Shown one piece after another: positions 45,941 to 57,400 of a stretch of DNA of 64,000 nt. Source of the DNA: Blastocladiella emersonii ATCC 22665 (lineage: Eukaryota; Blastocladiomycota; Blastocladiomycetes; Blastocladiales; Blastocladiaceae). The stretch is taken from positions 1,302,001 through 1,366,000 of the forward strand of contig JANHCV010000003.1 in NCBI GenBank assembly GCA_025594325.1, written 5' to 3'. The notes below the pieces were generated by a model. The model worked only from the letters and a program-made list of their open reading frames with translations. It ran no database searches and was not told the DNA's origin. The translations under genes and the position numbers were made by a program. Within the stretch, counting starts at the first letter, position 1; each line of letters opens with the position of its first letter.

Positions 45941-46305
45941 CAGCTGATACAACCCCACCTACATTCCCACCCGCTCGTGCTCGCGAGGAAACCAGGGACG
46001 CGTCGCGAAAACAGGTGAGCGCCGCGTGACGCGCTCCTTGCACGTGCTGGGCGCCGGTCGCGTGACGTGTTCAGAGCTTCGCGTGTCGCGTGTGTGCGCC
46101 GCGGGTCGCGCCGGGTCGCTCTCGCCGTCCTGCGCGCCCTCGGCCCCCGACGCCGACGCCGACGCCGTGTGGCGACGCCCGTCCTGCACGCACGCCCGCT
46201 TGCCCTCCCCTCAAGCAAGCGCGCCCACTCTCTCTCCCGCTTCGCCACACCCACGCACGGCTGATTGCAACGTATCCGCTACGCAAACGACTACCCGACA
46301 CCACC
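45941..46305. other. Intergenic
   Basis: 365 bp upstream of the SETD3-like gene. One ACGCGT at 45998-46003 and several CGTGACGCG-like variants. No coding frame supported. Confidence 0.35.
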
Positions 46306-48047
46306 ATGGCGCCGCGCAACACCGACCGCCGCGAGGACTACATCAACACGCTCGTGCCCGTGCTCGACAAGATCCGCACCTGTGAGTACCGACTGCTCGC
46401 GGACCAGCGAGGACCACGACGCGCTGACGCCCTGTCCCGACCCACCCGCTAGGCACGCAGCTCAGCCTGCCGTATGGCGCCAAGGCCGAGGTCGAGTGGC
46501 AGTACTTTGAGGAGATCCACGAGCTGCAGGTCGAGCTCATGGAGACCCAGGCCAAGGCCGGTACGTCGCCTGCCTGTGTCGCGCCGTGATCTGCCCCCTA
46601 ACCGACGCGTCTGGGTGTAGCCGCAAAGTACGGCAAGCAGCGCGCCGGGTCCGCGTCGGCGGTCGCGCCGCGGTCGGCACTGCCCCTCGGCGAGCGGCTG
46701 TCCAAGTTCAAGAAGTGGCTGGTCGCCAACGGCGTGTCCAAGGACGCGCCCGTCGAGTTCAAGGCCAACCTGCACGAGGGCGTGGGCGCCGTCGCGACGC
46801 GCGACGTGGCCAAGGACGAGGAGGTGCTGCGCATCCCGCGCTCGCTCGTCATGAGCACCATGTCGGCGCAGCGGTCGCCGCGCATTCGCGACTTTCTCAC
46901 CGCCGACCGCCAGGTCAACGGCCTGCCCGCCGCCGTGATCCTCGTCGTGCACCTGCTCGAGCACAAGTTCGACCCGACCTCCTTCTACAAGCCCTACCTC
47001 GACGTGCTGCCCGACGCGTTTGCCCTGCCCTACTTCTTCGACCCCGAGGACCTCGCCGAGCTCAAGGGCTCCAGCGTCCTGCGCGAGGTGTACGTGCAGC
47101 TGTGCGACATGCTGCGCACCTACGCCCTCATCTTCGACGCGGTCGAGAAATCCAAGATCGTGTCCATCTGGAACTTCACCTGGGTCGAGTGGCGCTGGGC
47201 CATGGCCGTCGTGCACACGCGCCAGAACGTGATCCCCGCCTACACCAAGGCCGAGGCCGACGAGTGGGTCGCCGCCGGCCGCCAGCTCTCGTCCCTGCCG
47301 CGCACCACCACCTGCCTGATCCCCGGCTGGGACATGATCAACCACCGCGAGGGCCTGCCCATCACCTCGACCAACGACTACGACGTCGGCGACCACGTCT
47401 TTCTCGCCCCCGAACCCGTGCGCCGCGGCCACCAGGTCTACATGGGCTACACGGACAACCGCCCGAACCGCCACCGCCTGATGCGCTCCGCCTTCCTCGC
47501 CCCGAAGCCCGTCCCCGCCGACTACCTGCAGGTCCCCTTCTCGTTCCCCAAGGTCAAGGACGCGCAGCGCCGCAAGCACCTCGCCCTCACCAAGTTCAAG
47601 CTGCAGGAGCCCTTCCCGCTCGACCTGCGCGCCCCGATCGCTGACAACTACGACAATGTCATCGGCACCCTCGCCGCCGCCTTTGGCACGGCCGAGGACC
47701 TCAAGCGCATCGAGCAGCTGCCGTCGCTCGTCCAGGACCAGACCCTCTACCCGACGCTGCAGAAGAACCAGAAGGCCATGGCCGAGGCGTACACGGCGGG
47801 CGAGCTCGAGTGCCGCGCCAAGATCGCCAACTACATCAAGATGCAGGCCATGGTGTACCTGACGCGCAACGAGGAGGACGCGGAAACGTACCGCGCCCAG
47901 CTCGACGAGCTCGTCGCTGCCGGCACCGCGTCCGCCGTCGACCCCGTCAAGGCCCAGATGCGCATCAACGTGCTCCAGTTCCGCCTGTTCGAGCTCGAGA
48001 CGGCCAAGACGCTGCTCGCCCACGCGGAAGAGGAGGCCCAGTCCTAG
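46306..48047 (+). CDS. SET-domain protein methyltransferase, SETD3/RuBisCO-LSMT type, 536 aa
   Basis: Exons 46306-46381, 46453-46560 and 46621-48047; introns are 71 and 60 nt. The N-terminal helix (EDYINTLVPVLDKIRT) and EVEWQYFEEIHELQVEL match the SETD3 N-terminal region. The split SET domain includes HEGVGAVATRDVAKDEEVLR, IPRSLVMST and the catalytic-core segment LIPGWDMINHREG (Asn-His near residue 299). A C-terminal RuBisCO-LSMT substrate-binding-like helical domain follows (YLTRNEEDAETYRAQLDELV). Animal SETD3 methylates actin His73, and related fungal enzymes methylate ribosomal or elongation factors. The substrate here is not determined. Its stop is 81 bp from the convergent gene. Confidence 0.85.
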
Positions 48048-48128
48048 GTTTTGCGGGTTTTGCCCGAGTTTTGATTCATCCCAACCAACCAATCTATCAC
48101 CACTTGTTTTTGACAAACCCCTCGTATC

Positions 48129-48988
48129 TCACGGACGCAGGTCCGACTCGGACTCGATGGGCGGCGGCGACGCTTGGCCGCCCGCGGCCTTGGCGGCCTG
48201 GGTCATGGCGCGCGACTGGATGCACCCGGACACGAGGTACGGGTCGTACTTGATCTCGAACAGCTTGAGCAGCTCCTCGGCGTCGTTGTACTGGTACGAC
48301 GACCAGTCGTCGAGTGCCGCCTTGCGCAGGTGCGCCTGCACCTCGGCCGTCGCGAAATGCTGCGCGTGCCGGTCGATGGTGCGCAGCATGTACAGGTACA
48401 GGCAGCTGCACGTGTAGATGCGCTACACATGACGCTTGTGAGTGGGGATGACGGGAAGGGGAGGAGAGGCGGGGAAAGCGTACCACTTCGTCGTCGACGT
48501 GGCTGATCCGCTCGAGCAGGATCGCGAGCAGGCCGCGCGAGTCGAGCGACTCGATGAGCGCCGCGCTCCCGCGCACCATCACGTTCAGCGTGCGCAGCGC
48601 GGCCACGACCACCGGGATCGGCTGCGTGCGCTCCGACGTGAAGATGGCGAGCAGCCCGTCGATGATGCGCGGGTCCGCGACGAGGGCCTACCGTGTCATG
48701 GAGGCGTCAGCATGAGGTGCTTGCGGCTGAGCATGCGCAAGGGGGACGAACCGAACCGTATCGAGCGTCTCTCCTCCGTGGTACACGATGTGGCCGATCT
48801 CGACGCAGGCTACACTCCGCCAAACCGTCAGCGGGACGGTCACGGCGAGATCTGCTCGCTCAGTGCGCACCTTTGACGCGGAGCGACGTGTTGGCGCTGT
48901 ACAGGCGCTTGACCTCGGCCTGCAGCGCGATCAGGTACGGCGACGTGAGGTCCTCGGCGTTCTGGTTGCGCGATCCCGGGCCCGGCAT
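48129..48988 (-). CDS. Small helical-repeat (ARM-like) protein, unknown function, 222 aa
   Basis: Four exons: 48988-48871, 48809-48757, 48687-48484 and 48422-48129. Introns are 61, 69 and 61 nt. Donors are GTGCGC, GTTCGG (weak) and GTACGC; the second join is the least certain. The product is mainly helical and leucine/alanine-rich: YLIALQAEVKRLYSANTSLR, then IIDGLLAIFTSER, VVAALRTLNVMVRGSAALIE, GLLAILLERISHVDDEV and a Cys/Tyr-rich helix (RIYTCSCLYLYMLRTID). The helix spacing resembles two or three armadillo/HEAT-like repeats. I do not recognise the family; ARMC8/Vid28-like was considered but not supported. The C-terminal tail is Pro/Ser/Glu-rich. Confidence 0.6.
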
Positions 48989-49745
48989 GATGATGGTTTC
49001 GGTCTAGTTGGATGGTTTCATTCGCTTCCTGTGACGATTAATTGAGGGACGACGCCGAACGTCCGAGTGGGGCGTGCCTGAACGACGCGTCGCGCGTGAC
49101 GCGTCTCTCACACGAGAAAAAAAATGTCTCGCGGCCGGCGTCACATGATTGTTTCACGCGTGAGACGCGCGCCCGCCTCGCGCCTCGCGCGTGGGCCGGC
49201 CCAGAACGGCTCGGTCTCCCGCTGGCCCCGGTGCCTCGCATGCCCCACTACAACAACACGTCGGCGGAAGCACCAGGGCAGACGGGCGGAACCCTTGATG
49301 CCCGCCCGCCACGCGAGCGCGCACGCGCGCACCGTTCGCGACTCATGCTCGGTCATCGCGGCGCCGCTCGTGCCCTGTCTGTCTCGCACCCGATTCGCAA
49401 CCTGCTATTCGTGCCGCTCACGAGGCTGCTCGAGCTTCGCGCTTCGCGTGTGCGCTGCGATCCCGATCATGTATTGCAAACTCGTCCGCGGGCGATTGAC
49501 GGAGCACCACTGACTGACTTGCAGCAACTCTTGTAACCGCATTGCCCCCAGTGGACTACCTGGTGGCCGACCCTCCCCATCCGGCGACCACGCATATCGA
49601 TCGAACCCAACCCCGCTCGCTACACTCGAACCCGACCTATCCCCGTGGTGTCTCCTCGACTGCGAGACCCCGGCCCACCTACTACCCTCTTTCCCTCACC
49701 GATCCATACCCGTGTCCATCCCTACCCCCCGCCGTCGACACCGCC
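48989..49745. promoter_or_regulatory. Divergent intergenic region with an ACGCGT cluster
   Basis: 757 bp between diverging genes. Three ACGCGT hexamers (49085-49090, 49099-49104, 49156-49161) fall within 77 bp, the last inside the palindrome TCACGCGTGA (49154-49163). ACGCGT is the MCB element bound by Mbp1-type APSES factors in yeasts, and such a factor is encoded at 58942-62273. Binding here is inference. Confidence 0.4.
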
Positions 49746-52476
49746 ATGGCCCCTGAGCCGAGCTCGCTGGCCACCGGCACCATCCTGCCCGCGCCCGACC
49801 ATCCACCACCAGTGCCGCCGCCCGAGTTTGCGTCGCAGGGCCGGCAACCGCGGTCGCCGTCGCGCACCGTGAGCGAGGGCGGCGACAAGCTCGGCGGGAC
49901 GGGTCCGCGGTCCGGGCTCAAGTACGGCGTGCGGTCGCAGCTGAGCCGGTCCAACACGATGCCGATGCCCGACTCGCCGCCGCTCGCGGGCGGCGGGGGC
50001 GCCGAGGACCGGCCGCGCGAGACCAAGCCGCCGCGGCGCATGTTCTCGACGAGCCGCGAGTTTGCCGGGATGCACCGCGACAACTCCATGTTCAGCGAGC
50101 GCAGCACCAACTCGGTGACGGGCAGCGGCGCGCTCGCCGACGGCTTCAACGCCAACAGCAAGTCGCTGCTCGACGGCAACCGCATCACGTCCATTGAGGC
50201 GCTCATCAGCTCGGTCGCCAGCCTCAAGTACTACCCGGGCAGCGGTACTACGACGTCGACGAGCAGCGGCGTCACGAGCCGCGCCTCCGACAGCACCGGG
50301 TCCAAGATCACATCCACGTCGCAGCCGTTCGACGGCAACACGGTGCTCTTCGACCCCAACGACCACTTCTTCTCGCCGACCGAGAGCGAGACCCCGACCG
50401 AGTACGACGGGTCGCGCATCCCGACGCGCCGCGCCACCGCCGAGGAGCACCTCGCCAAGACCCCGCGGCCCGTCGCGTGGGGGTCGACCAACGTCGGCCC
50501 GCCACCACCCGCGACCACGAACCAGCTGATCCCGTCGCTCCTGTTCAGCGCGCTGCACTCGGTCCAGGCCTCGGGCCTGTCGGGCTCGTCCATGAACCTC
50601 GACAGCTCCTTCAACAGCGTCAGCGGCCACCCGTCGCCGCTCATCGTGACCGTGTCGCCGCGCACCGGCCCGCGGTTCGACCTGACCATGTCCTCGCCCG
50701 GCGCGTCCACGGCCGCGCTGCACTCGCGCAACCAGAGCCTCTCGCGCGGGTCCGTCTACGATTTCACGCTCGGCACCGACCTCGCCTCGTCCGGTGCGAT
50801 GGGCGGGAGCCAGCTGCTACTCGGCGCGAGCGGCGGGGGCAGCGATATGCCGTCGATCCGCATCGACGGGTCCAACATGAGCCTCGCGCACTTCCCGTCG
50901 TCCACGGGCACCGCGCGCCGCATGTCGTCGATCCAGCTGCCCGAGATCAGCCTCGACGGCGGCATCTCCATCACGCTGTCCGAGGCGCCGGGCGACGACA
51001 GCAACGACCGCGACCGGGACCGCGACTCGCCGCGGTCGAGCACGGGCGCGTCGCGCGGGTCGTCGTCCGAGCGGGTCCCGCGGTCGCCACAGATCTCGGT
51101 GACGATCCCGTCGGGCGCGTTGGGCCTGTTCCTCGACGTTGGCGACGGCGCGCCGGAACCCGCGCCGCTCGGCGCGGCCCCGAAACCCGTGTCGCTGTTC
51201 TCGCTGCACGACGGGAACAAGCTGTCGGCGCACGACCTGTCGCGGACGCCCGAGATGCCGACCATGAACCTGACGCCGCGCGACACGGGCATGGGCGCGG
51301 GCCGGTCGCTGCTGGTGGGCGCGCTCGACGGGTCGACGGCGTGGTCGTCCGTGTCGCTCAACATTGCCGAGCCCGTGTCGCCCTTCACGCTGCCCGACGC
51401 GGTCTACGAGGACCCGGCGTTCACGCGCGTGCGCGAGTCGGTCCACCCGAAGCCGACGACGCGGCTCGCCAAGTTCAACAGCTGCTCGTCGCTGCACATC
51501 CTCGCCACGCCGTGTAACTCGGACCTGAGGGATATGGTCAACCTCGTCGCGTGCGGGCTCCACGACATGATCCTCGACGCGCACCGCAGCCGCAACTTTC
51601 GCACGCACCGGCTCTTCTCCGAAGACATCTTCCCGCTCATCGTGCGTTCCCTCTCTCCCGCCTGTCCAGTCGAGAACGGCCTCATACTGACGCGCGAACT
51701 CGTACATGTAGCGCGGACAATCCGTGTCGCACCCGTTCAACCCGCCGACGTGCGACGCCGTATTCAACTTTCTGTTCTCGATCTTCGACGCGGCACAGCT
51801 CGGGTCCGAGATCTGCATCATCACGCTCGTGTACCTCGACCGCATGCTCACCAACTCGCGGCTCAACATCTTCTCGGCCAACTGGCCGCGCATGGTGCTG
51901 GGCGCGCTGCTGCTCGCGGCCAAGGTGTGGGACGACCAGGCCGTGTGGAACGTCGACTTTTGCACCCTGTTCCCGGACCTGCGCGTCAAGGACACGTACG
52001 TCAACTGGCACAAGAGCGCGAACCGAGCAAAGAACTAACCGCGTCAAGCATGTAGCAATGAGCTGGAACGCTTCTTCATCGAGTCGTTGCACTTCAACGT
52101 CTCAGTCCGGCCCGCCGTGTTCGCGCGGTACTACTTTGCCCTGCACGACAAGTTCGGTGCGCTGGCGCCGAAACCAATATCGGTGCGCGCCGCCATCAAG
52201 CTGCACGCGTACCCGCGCGCGGGGCGCGACCCCGTCACGCAGTTGCCGGAGCTCCGCGTCAACCCGCCCGCGCCGCGCGCCTTCTCGCCCGCGACCGCCT
52301 CGTCGCCCGCGCTCGCCGACGAGTACGAAGGGCCCGACGGGCTCGCGGCCCCCGCGTCGCTCGACGGCGTCGTCCCGACCATGCCCACGGCCATGGCCGC
52401 GCAGCGGATCACAGGGATGCGCCGCGTCCGATCCGACTACACGTTCGCCGAGACGGTGCCGGCGTCCATCATGTAG
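49746..52476 (+). CDS. Cyclin Y-like protein with long disordered N-terminus, 866 aa
   Basis: Exons 49746-51641, 51712-51995 and 52056-52476; introns are 70 and 60 nt. Residues 1-570 are Ser/Pro/Thr/Gly-rich without a fold. The cyclin part starts near 575: KFNSCSSLHILATPCNSDLR, then LHDMILDAHRSRNFRTH. The cyclin box follows: HPFNPPTCDAVFNFLFSIFD, AAQLGSEICIITLVYLDRML, NWPRMVLGALLLAAKVWDDQ and AVWNVDFC. After the last intron come NELERFFIESLHFNVSV and FARYYFALHDKF. This is the cyclin Y (CCNY) pattern rather than Pho80 or G1 cyclins; cyclin Y partners are PFTAIRE/Pho85-like kinases. The start is the first ATG after a leader with many stops in other frames. The tail is low-complexity. Confidence 0.87.
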
Positions 52477-52747
52477 CCGCAACGCCGGGTGGGCGACGGC
52501 CGGCGAGCCGCCCTGACGTGGACCGCGTGTGTGACATACAATCCAAATCCATAGTTTGTTCCATTCGATTTCATACAGCGCAAGCAGGGGTTGGGGAGAG
52601 AGGACCGACCGCCGCGGCGCCCGCGCTCTTCACCACCATCGAGACGCCCGCCATGAACCTGTCCGTCGCCAATCAAACCATGCATCTCGACTGGCGGCAA
52701 CTGACGCCGATCCACGTCCTAGTCCCCGGCATGTTCTCGCGCTGACG

Positions 52748-54455
52748 ATGCGCCGGCGGTGGCTGACCTCGACCGCCGCGCCAGCGCCAAGCGAGCTGAC
52801 GATGCTGCGCCTGTGGGCCGCGCCGCCATCGGCCAAATCCGACGCCTCGTCGCGCACATCCGTCGCCGCCATGGTTCCGCAGGAGACTGTGCAGGTGCCG
52901 TGGACGAGCGACGCCGACGTGAGCGCGGCCGTTCAGCGCGCGCGCGACGCGTTCGAGGGCAAGTGGGGCGCCGTGTCGCCGGCGACGCGCCGCGACCATC
53001 TGTGGCGGATCGCGACCGTGATTGACGAGCACGTCGACGCGCTCGCGCTGCTCGAGGCGCGGCAGACGGGGAAGCCGCTGCACGAGGCCCGCGGCGAGGT
53101 CAAGGAGGCGGCCGAGGTGTTTCGGCACTATAGCGGTGCGGTCTCTCGTGTCTCTGTTTGTTGATGTGCATTCGCTGACGCGTTCTGTGTGCGAAGGCTG
53201 GGCGGACAAAGTCCAGGACGCGGTGCACGACCTGAGCGGGCCGGGCAGCCCGCACCGCGAGGGCCGCGTGGTCGCTGTCCCGAAGGGCGTCGTCGCCGCC
53301 ATCACGGCGTTCAACTACCCGATCCTCCTCGCCGCGTGGAAGCTCGCGCCGGCCCTCGCCGCAGGCAACGTACGACTACACCCGCGACTCTGCTCTACCC
53401 GCCTGCTAACCCTTCACCCCCACAGACGGTCGTCATCAAACCCGCCGAGACCACGCCGCTGACGATCCAGTCTCTCGCCGCCGCCGTGTCGCAGTCGCAC
53501 CGGGACCTGCGCGACGTGATCCAGGTCGTGACGGGCGGCGCGCGTGTCGGCCGCACGCTCGTCGCGCACCCGGCCGTCGAGCACGTCAGCTTCACGGGGT
53601 CCACGGCGGCCGGCGAGGCCATGGCGCGCGCGCACCCGCTCAAGACCATGACGCTTGAGCTCGGCGGGAAGAACGCGATGTACGTCGACCGGTCCGCGGA
53701 CCTCGAGCTCGCTGTCGCCACGGCTGTGGATGCCGGGTGGACCAACGCGGGGCAGAATTGCTGCGCTGCGTCGCGAATCATTGTGCACGAGGAGGTCCAC
53801 GACGCGTTTGTCGAGCGGCTGGTCAAGGCGCTCGGCAAACGGATCGGGATCGCGCCCAAGTCCATGTATAACGTCGCCAACTGCATGGGGCCGCTCGGTA
53901 CGCGATTTCCCGCTCGCGCAACAAAAGAGTGAAGCTCACGCCGTTCTTTCGTCGCTAGCGCACATCCAGCAGGCCGAGCGGGTCCGCGATCTCCTGGCGC
54001 AGCACGCCGCGGGCCTGACGCAAGCGTACCCGCCCACGCCAACCGACCCGTCGCGCCCGCTGACCGACGCGTCGATCCCGCCGGCCCTCGCCGCGCAGTG
54101 GGTCCCGCCGACGCTGTACACGGGCGTCGCGGTGGACCACGCGCTGGCGCAGACCGAGCTGTTCGGTCCCGTTGTGTGTGTGCTTCGCCCCGTGCGCAGC
54201 GTCAACGAGGCTGTGGCGGCGGCCAACGCGACGCCGTTCGGGCTCGCGTCCGGGATCGTGGCGGCCGACGAACCGGCGATCCGCGAGTACACGCGGCGCG
54301 TGCGCGCGGGCATGATGTGGGTGAATACTTGGAACCTGACGCCGGCGCGGGTCCCGTTCGGCGGGTGGGGCGCGTCGGGCCGCGGGCGCGAGCTCGGCGG
54401 GATGGCCGGGATGGCCGAGTACCTCAACATCAAGACCATCATTCGCGAGGAGTAG
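52748..54455 (+). CDS. Aldehyde dehydrogenase, betaine/aminoaldehyde type, 509 aa
   Basis: NAD(P)-dependent oxidation of aldehydes to acids. Exons 52748-53135, 53197-53369, 53426-53897 and 53959-54455; introns are 61, 56 and 61 nt. Joined motifs are [34 protein letters not shown], the cofactor loop [13 protein letters not shown], general base Glu265 in LELGGKNAM, nucleophile Cys299 in [11 protein letters not shown], and the late motif [12 protein letters not shown]. It ends with [14 protein letters not shown]. The first 40 residues ([15 protein letters not shown]...) could be a mitochondrial presequence. Later in-frame ATGs at 52802 and 52871 are alternative starts. The stop is 41 bp from the convergent kinase stop. 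Confidence 0.92.
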
Positions 54456-54496
54456 TAGTAGTTCTAGTACATGTATTGCCCTCCTACCCGCCCAAA

Positions 54497-57400
54497 CTAG
54501 GTCCCGGACCCGCCACGTCGTCCCTTCTTCGCGTCCGCGCTGCCCGGCCGGCTCGCCGCGGACTTGATAAAGTTGAGGATCCCCTGAGCCCGCGACTTGC
54601 CGGTGCCCGCGGACTGCGTGGGCGGCGGCAGCGGGACGATCTGCGACGAGTTGCGCCTGGACCCCTGGGACCCGCGGCGCGACGAGCCGCGCGTCGACCC
54701 GCCCTTGGACGACGACGCCGACGGCGGGAGCAGGCTGAGCTGCGCGAGCTCCGGGAACATGGGCTCGAGCGCCGGGAACAGCGAGTACGGCAGCTTGGTG
54801 TCGCGGTCGTCGTCGTCGGGCGGCACGTCGTTGGGCGTGGTCGGGCGGCCGAGGACCGGCGGCGGCGGCGGGAATATGGGGCTGCCCGCTGAGCCGCCGG
54901 CGGCCGCGCCGGCACCGCCGCCGCGCGACAGCGTCCGCGGGGACACGGGCCGCGCGATCTCGCCCTTGCCGCGGCCGAGCGTGACGGCGGCGTGGACCAT
55001 GGCCGCGTCGGCCGTCAGCGTCGGCAGCGGGACGTACGGTCCCTCGGCGAGGTCCGACGGGTGCACGTTGAGGAAGGCGTGTTTCCGGATTGCGTGCAGC
55101 GTGGCGCGGGCCGCGGGGTCTTTCGCGAGGGCCATGCGCAGGAGCGCGGCGAGGTCCGGATGCGCGTCGGCGGGGAGGTCCATGTCGGCCTGCTTGATCT
55201 GCTCGTACAGGCCCATGACGTTGGACCCGGGCAGGTCAAAGGGGAAGTCGCCGAAGGCCATGTTGTACAGCGTCACACCCGACGCCCACACGTCCACCTT
55301 CTCGCCCGACGGGTGCATCTCGCCCGCGGCCACCTCGGGCGACATGTACTGGTGCGTCCCCGCAAAGTTCTGGCACTGGTCGGTCCCGTCGTACGGCGTC
55401 AGCACCTCGGCCACGCCGAAGTCTGAGATCTTGAGCACGCCGTCCAGCGTCAGCAGCAGGTTCGCCGGCTTGATGTCGCGGTGAACTATGTGCCGCGCGT
55501 GCAGGTACTCGAGCCCGTCAATGAGCTGGATCATGTAGCTACACGGTGAGAGTGGGTTAGCGAGATCAGGTCACCGATCACCGCGAGACGTACTCTTGGA
55601 CCTGGTGGAGCGGGATCTTGCCGTCGGGCGCCGCGTCAAGGAGCGACTGGAGGTTCCCGTGGCAGTACTCGAAGACGAGGTACCGCTTGTGGACCTTGTA
55701 CCCCATCTCGGTTTCCTCGGTGGCGGTCCACGGCACGGTATCCTCGTTGCCGTCGTCGTCCTCGACCTTGGCGAACACGTCGAGCAGGCGCACGACGTTC
55801 GGGTGGCCACGGATCCGGCGGAGCGTCTGGATCTCATGGGTGACGGCCTCAATCCCAAACTGGATCTTGCGCAGACGCTTGTGGGCGACGATCTTGACGG
55901 CGACGGGCTGCAGCAGCTCCGAGCACATGCCGTCCTTGACCTTGCCGAAGCTGCCCTTGCCAATCACGTCGCCGAGCAGGTACGGGCCGACGAACTTGGC
56001 CTTGGGCTGCTGGCCCGTGTCCCACACCACGTCGCGCGACTCCATGCGCGAGATGAAGTTGTTGGACGCGAACGCGTTGTTGGACGCGAACTTGCGCGAC
56101 GCCTGCAGGAAGCTGCTGTACTGCCCGCCGTCGCCGTCCGCCAGCGGTGCCGTGTACCCGACCTCGCCGTTGCCGCGGCCGGCCTGGTGGTAGTGCGGCT
56201 GCTGCCCGTACTCGTCGCCCGTGCTCAGGAACAGGTTGCGCGCCGACGCCAGCGGGTCGATGCTCGGGTCTGCCACCGCCGCGCTGCTGGGCCGCGCGGG
56301 CGCCGCGGGCTGCTGCTGATGAGGAGGCCGCGCGGGGCCTTGTCGTAGCGACAGCCGCGACGACGACGTGCCGGCCTCGCGGTCACGCCCGGGCCCGACG
56401 ATCCGGACGCCGCTGGACCCGGACCCGGACCCGTGCGGGTCGTCGCCGTCGTCGTCCTCGTCCGGGTCGTAGTACCGGTCGACACCGAACCCACCCTCCT
56501 CCTCGTCGTCGTCGTCCGTGTTGGCCATGCGATCCCCTCGATCCCCCGGCTCGGGATCGTCGTCGAGGTCAAACTCGACCGTCTCGTGGGCCTCCTCCTC
56601 GCGCACCGTGGGCGTGATGCGGATCGACGGGTTGCTGAGTCCGAGCGAGCGCGACGACGCGTTGAGCCGCGGCGGCGCCCCGCCCGCGGTTCGGTTGGCG
56701 AGCATCCGCGCACTCCCGCCGTTGCTGCTCCCGCCCGCCTCGCTCTCGCTGTCGCCCGCGTCGTCGTCGCCGCCCGACACGCTGATCACGGGCACCGAGA
56801 GGACCGCGGACCCGTGCGCCGCTGCTGGACTTCCAAGCGCGGCCGGCATCGCAGCCGCCTTGGGCGCGGGCGGGAGCGTGCTACTGGGCGTCTCGGGCGG
56901 CGACGCGCACAGGACGGCCGCGGACCCGCTCGCGGGCGACTTGATGGGCGGCGTACGCGTCGGCGACCCGGACCCTGAGCCCGACACAGACATCTCGCCC
57001 TCGGTCGCGGCGCGCGGCTGCATCGACTTGCTGCGCGACCGCACGACGCTCGACAGGAGCGCGGACCCGGACCGCTGCACCATGGCGCTGATGGACCGCT
57101 CGCGCACGCTGCCCGTCAGGCTGCCGCCCGAGCTCGTGGTCCCGGGCGACCGGTAGTTGGCATTGGCGGCTGCTGCGATAATGGTCGCCTGCCGCGTGCC
57201 CGGGATCGCGCCCGTGCTGCTGCTGCTAGCGGCGGCGGCGAGGATGTTGCCCGCGGACCCCGACGGCGAGATGCCCGCGGCAGCCGGCGGCGGGCCGTGC
57301 GTGTGCGTCGTGCGCGTGTTGGACGCGGCGTGCGGGTGGGCCGCGGGCGCCGATGTCGGCGCGGCGCCAGTCGAGATGGAGGCCATGGCGTCGCCGCTCG

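Noticed and set aside
46449-48116. 555-codon minus-strand frame
   Set aside because: Antisense to the SETD3-like gene; repetitive Leu/Val/Gly/Glu composition, no homology signature.
48129-48988. Mo25/CAB39, the LKB1 partner, as identity of the small helical protein
   Set aside because: The sequence does not match Mo25 motifs I know and is much shorter (222 versus about 340 aa).
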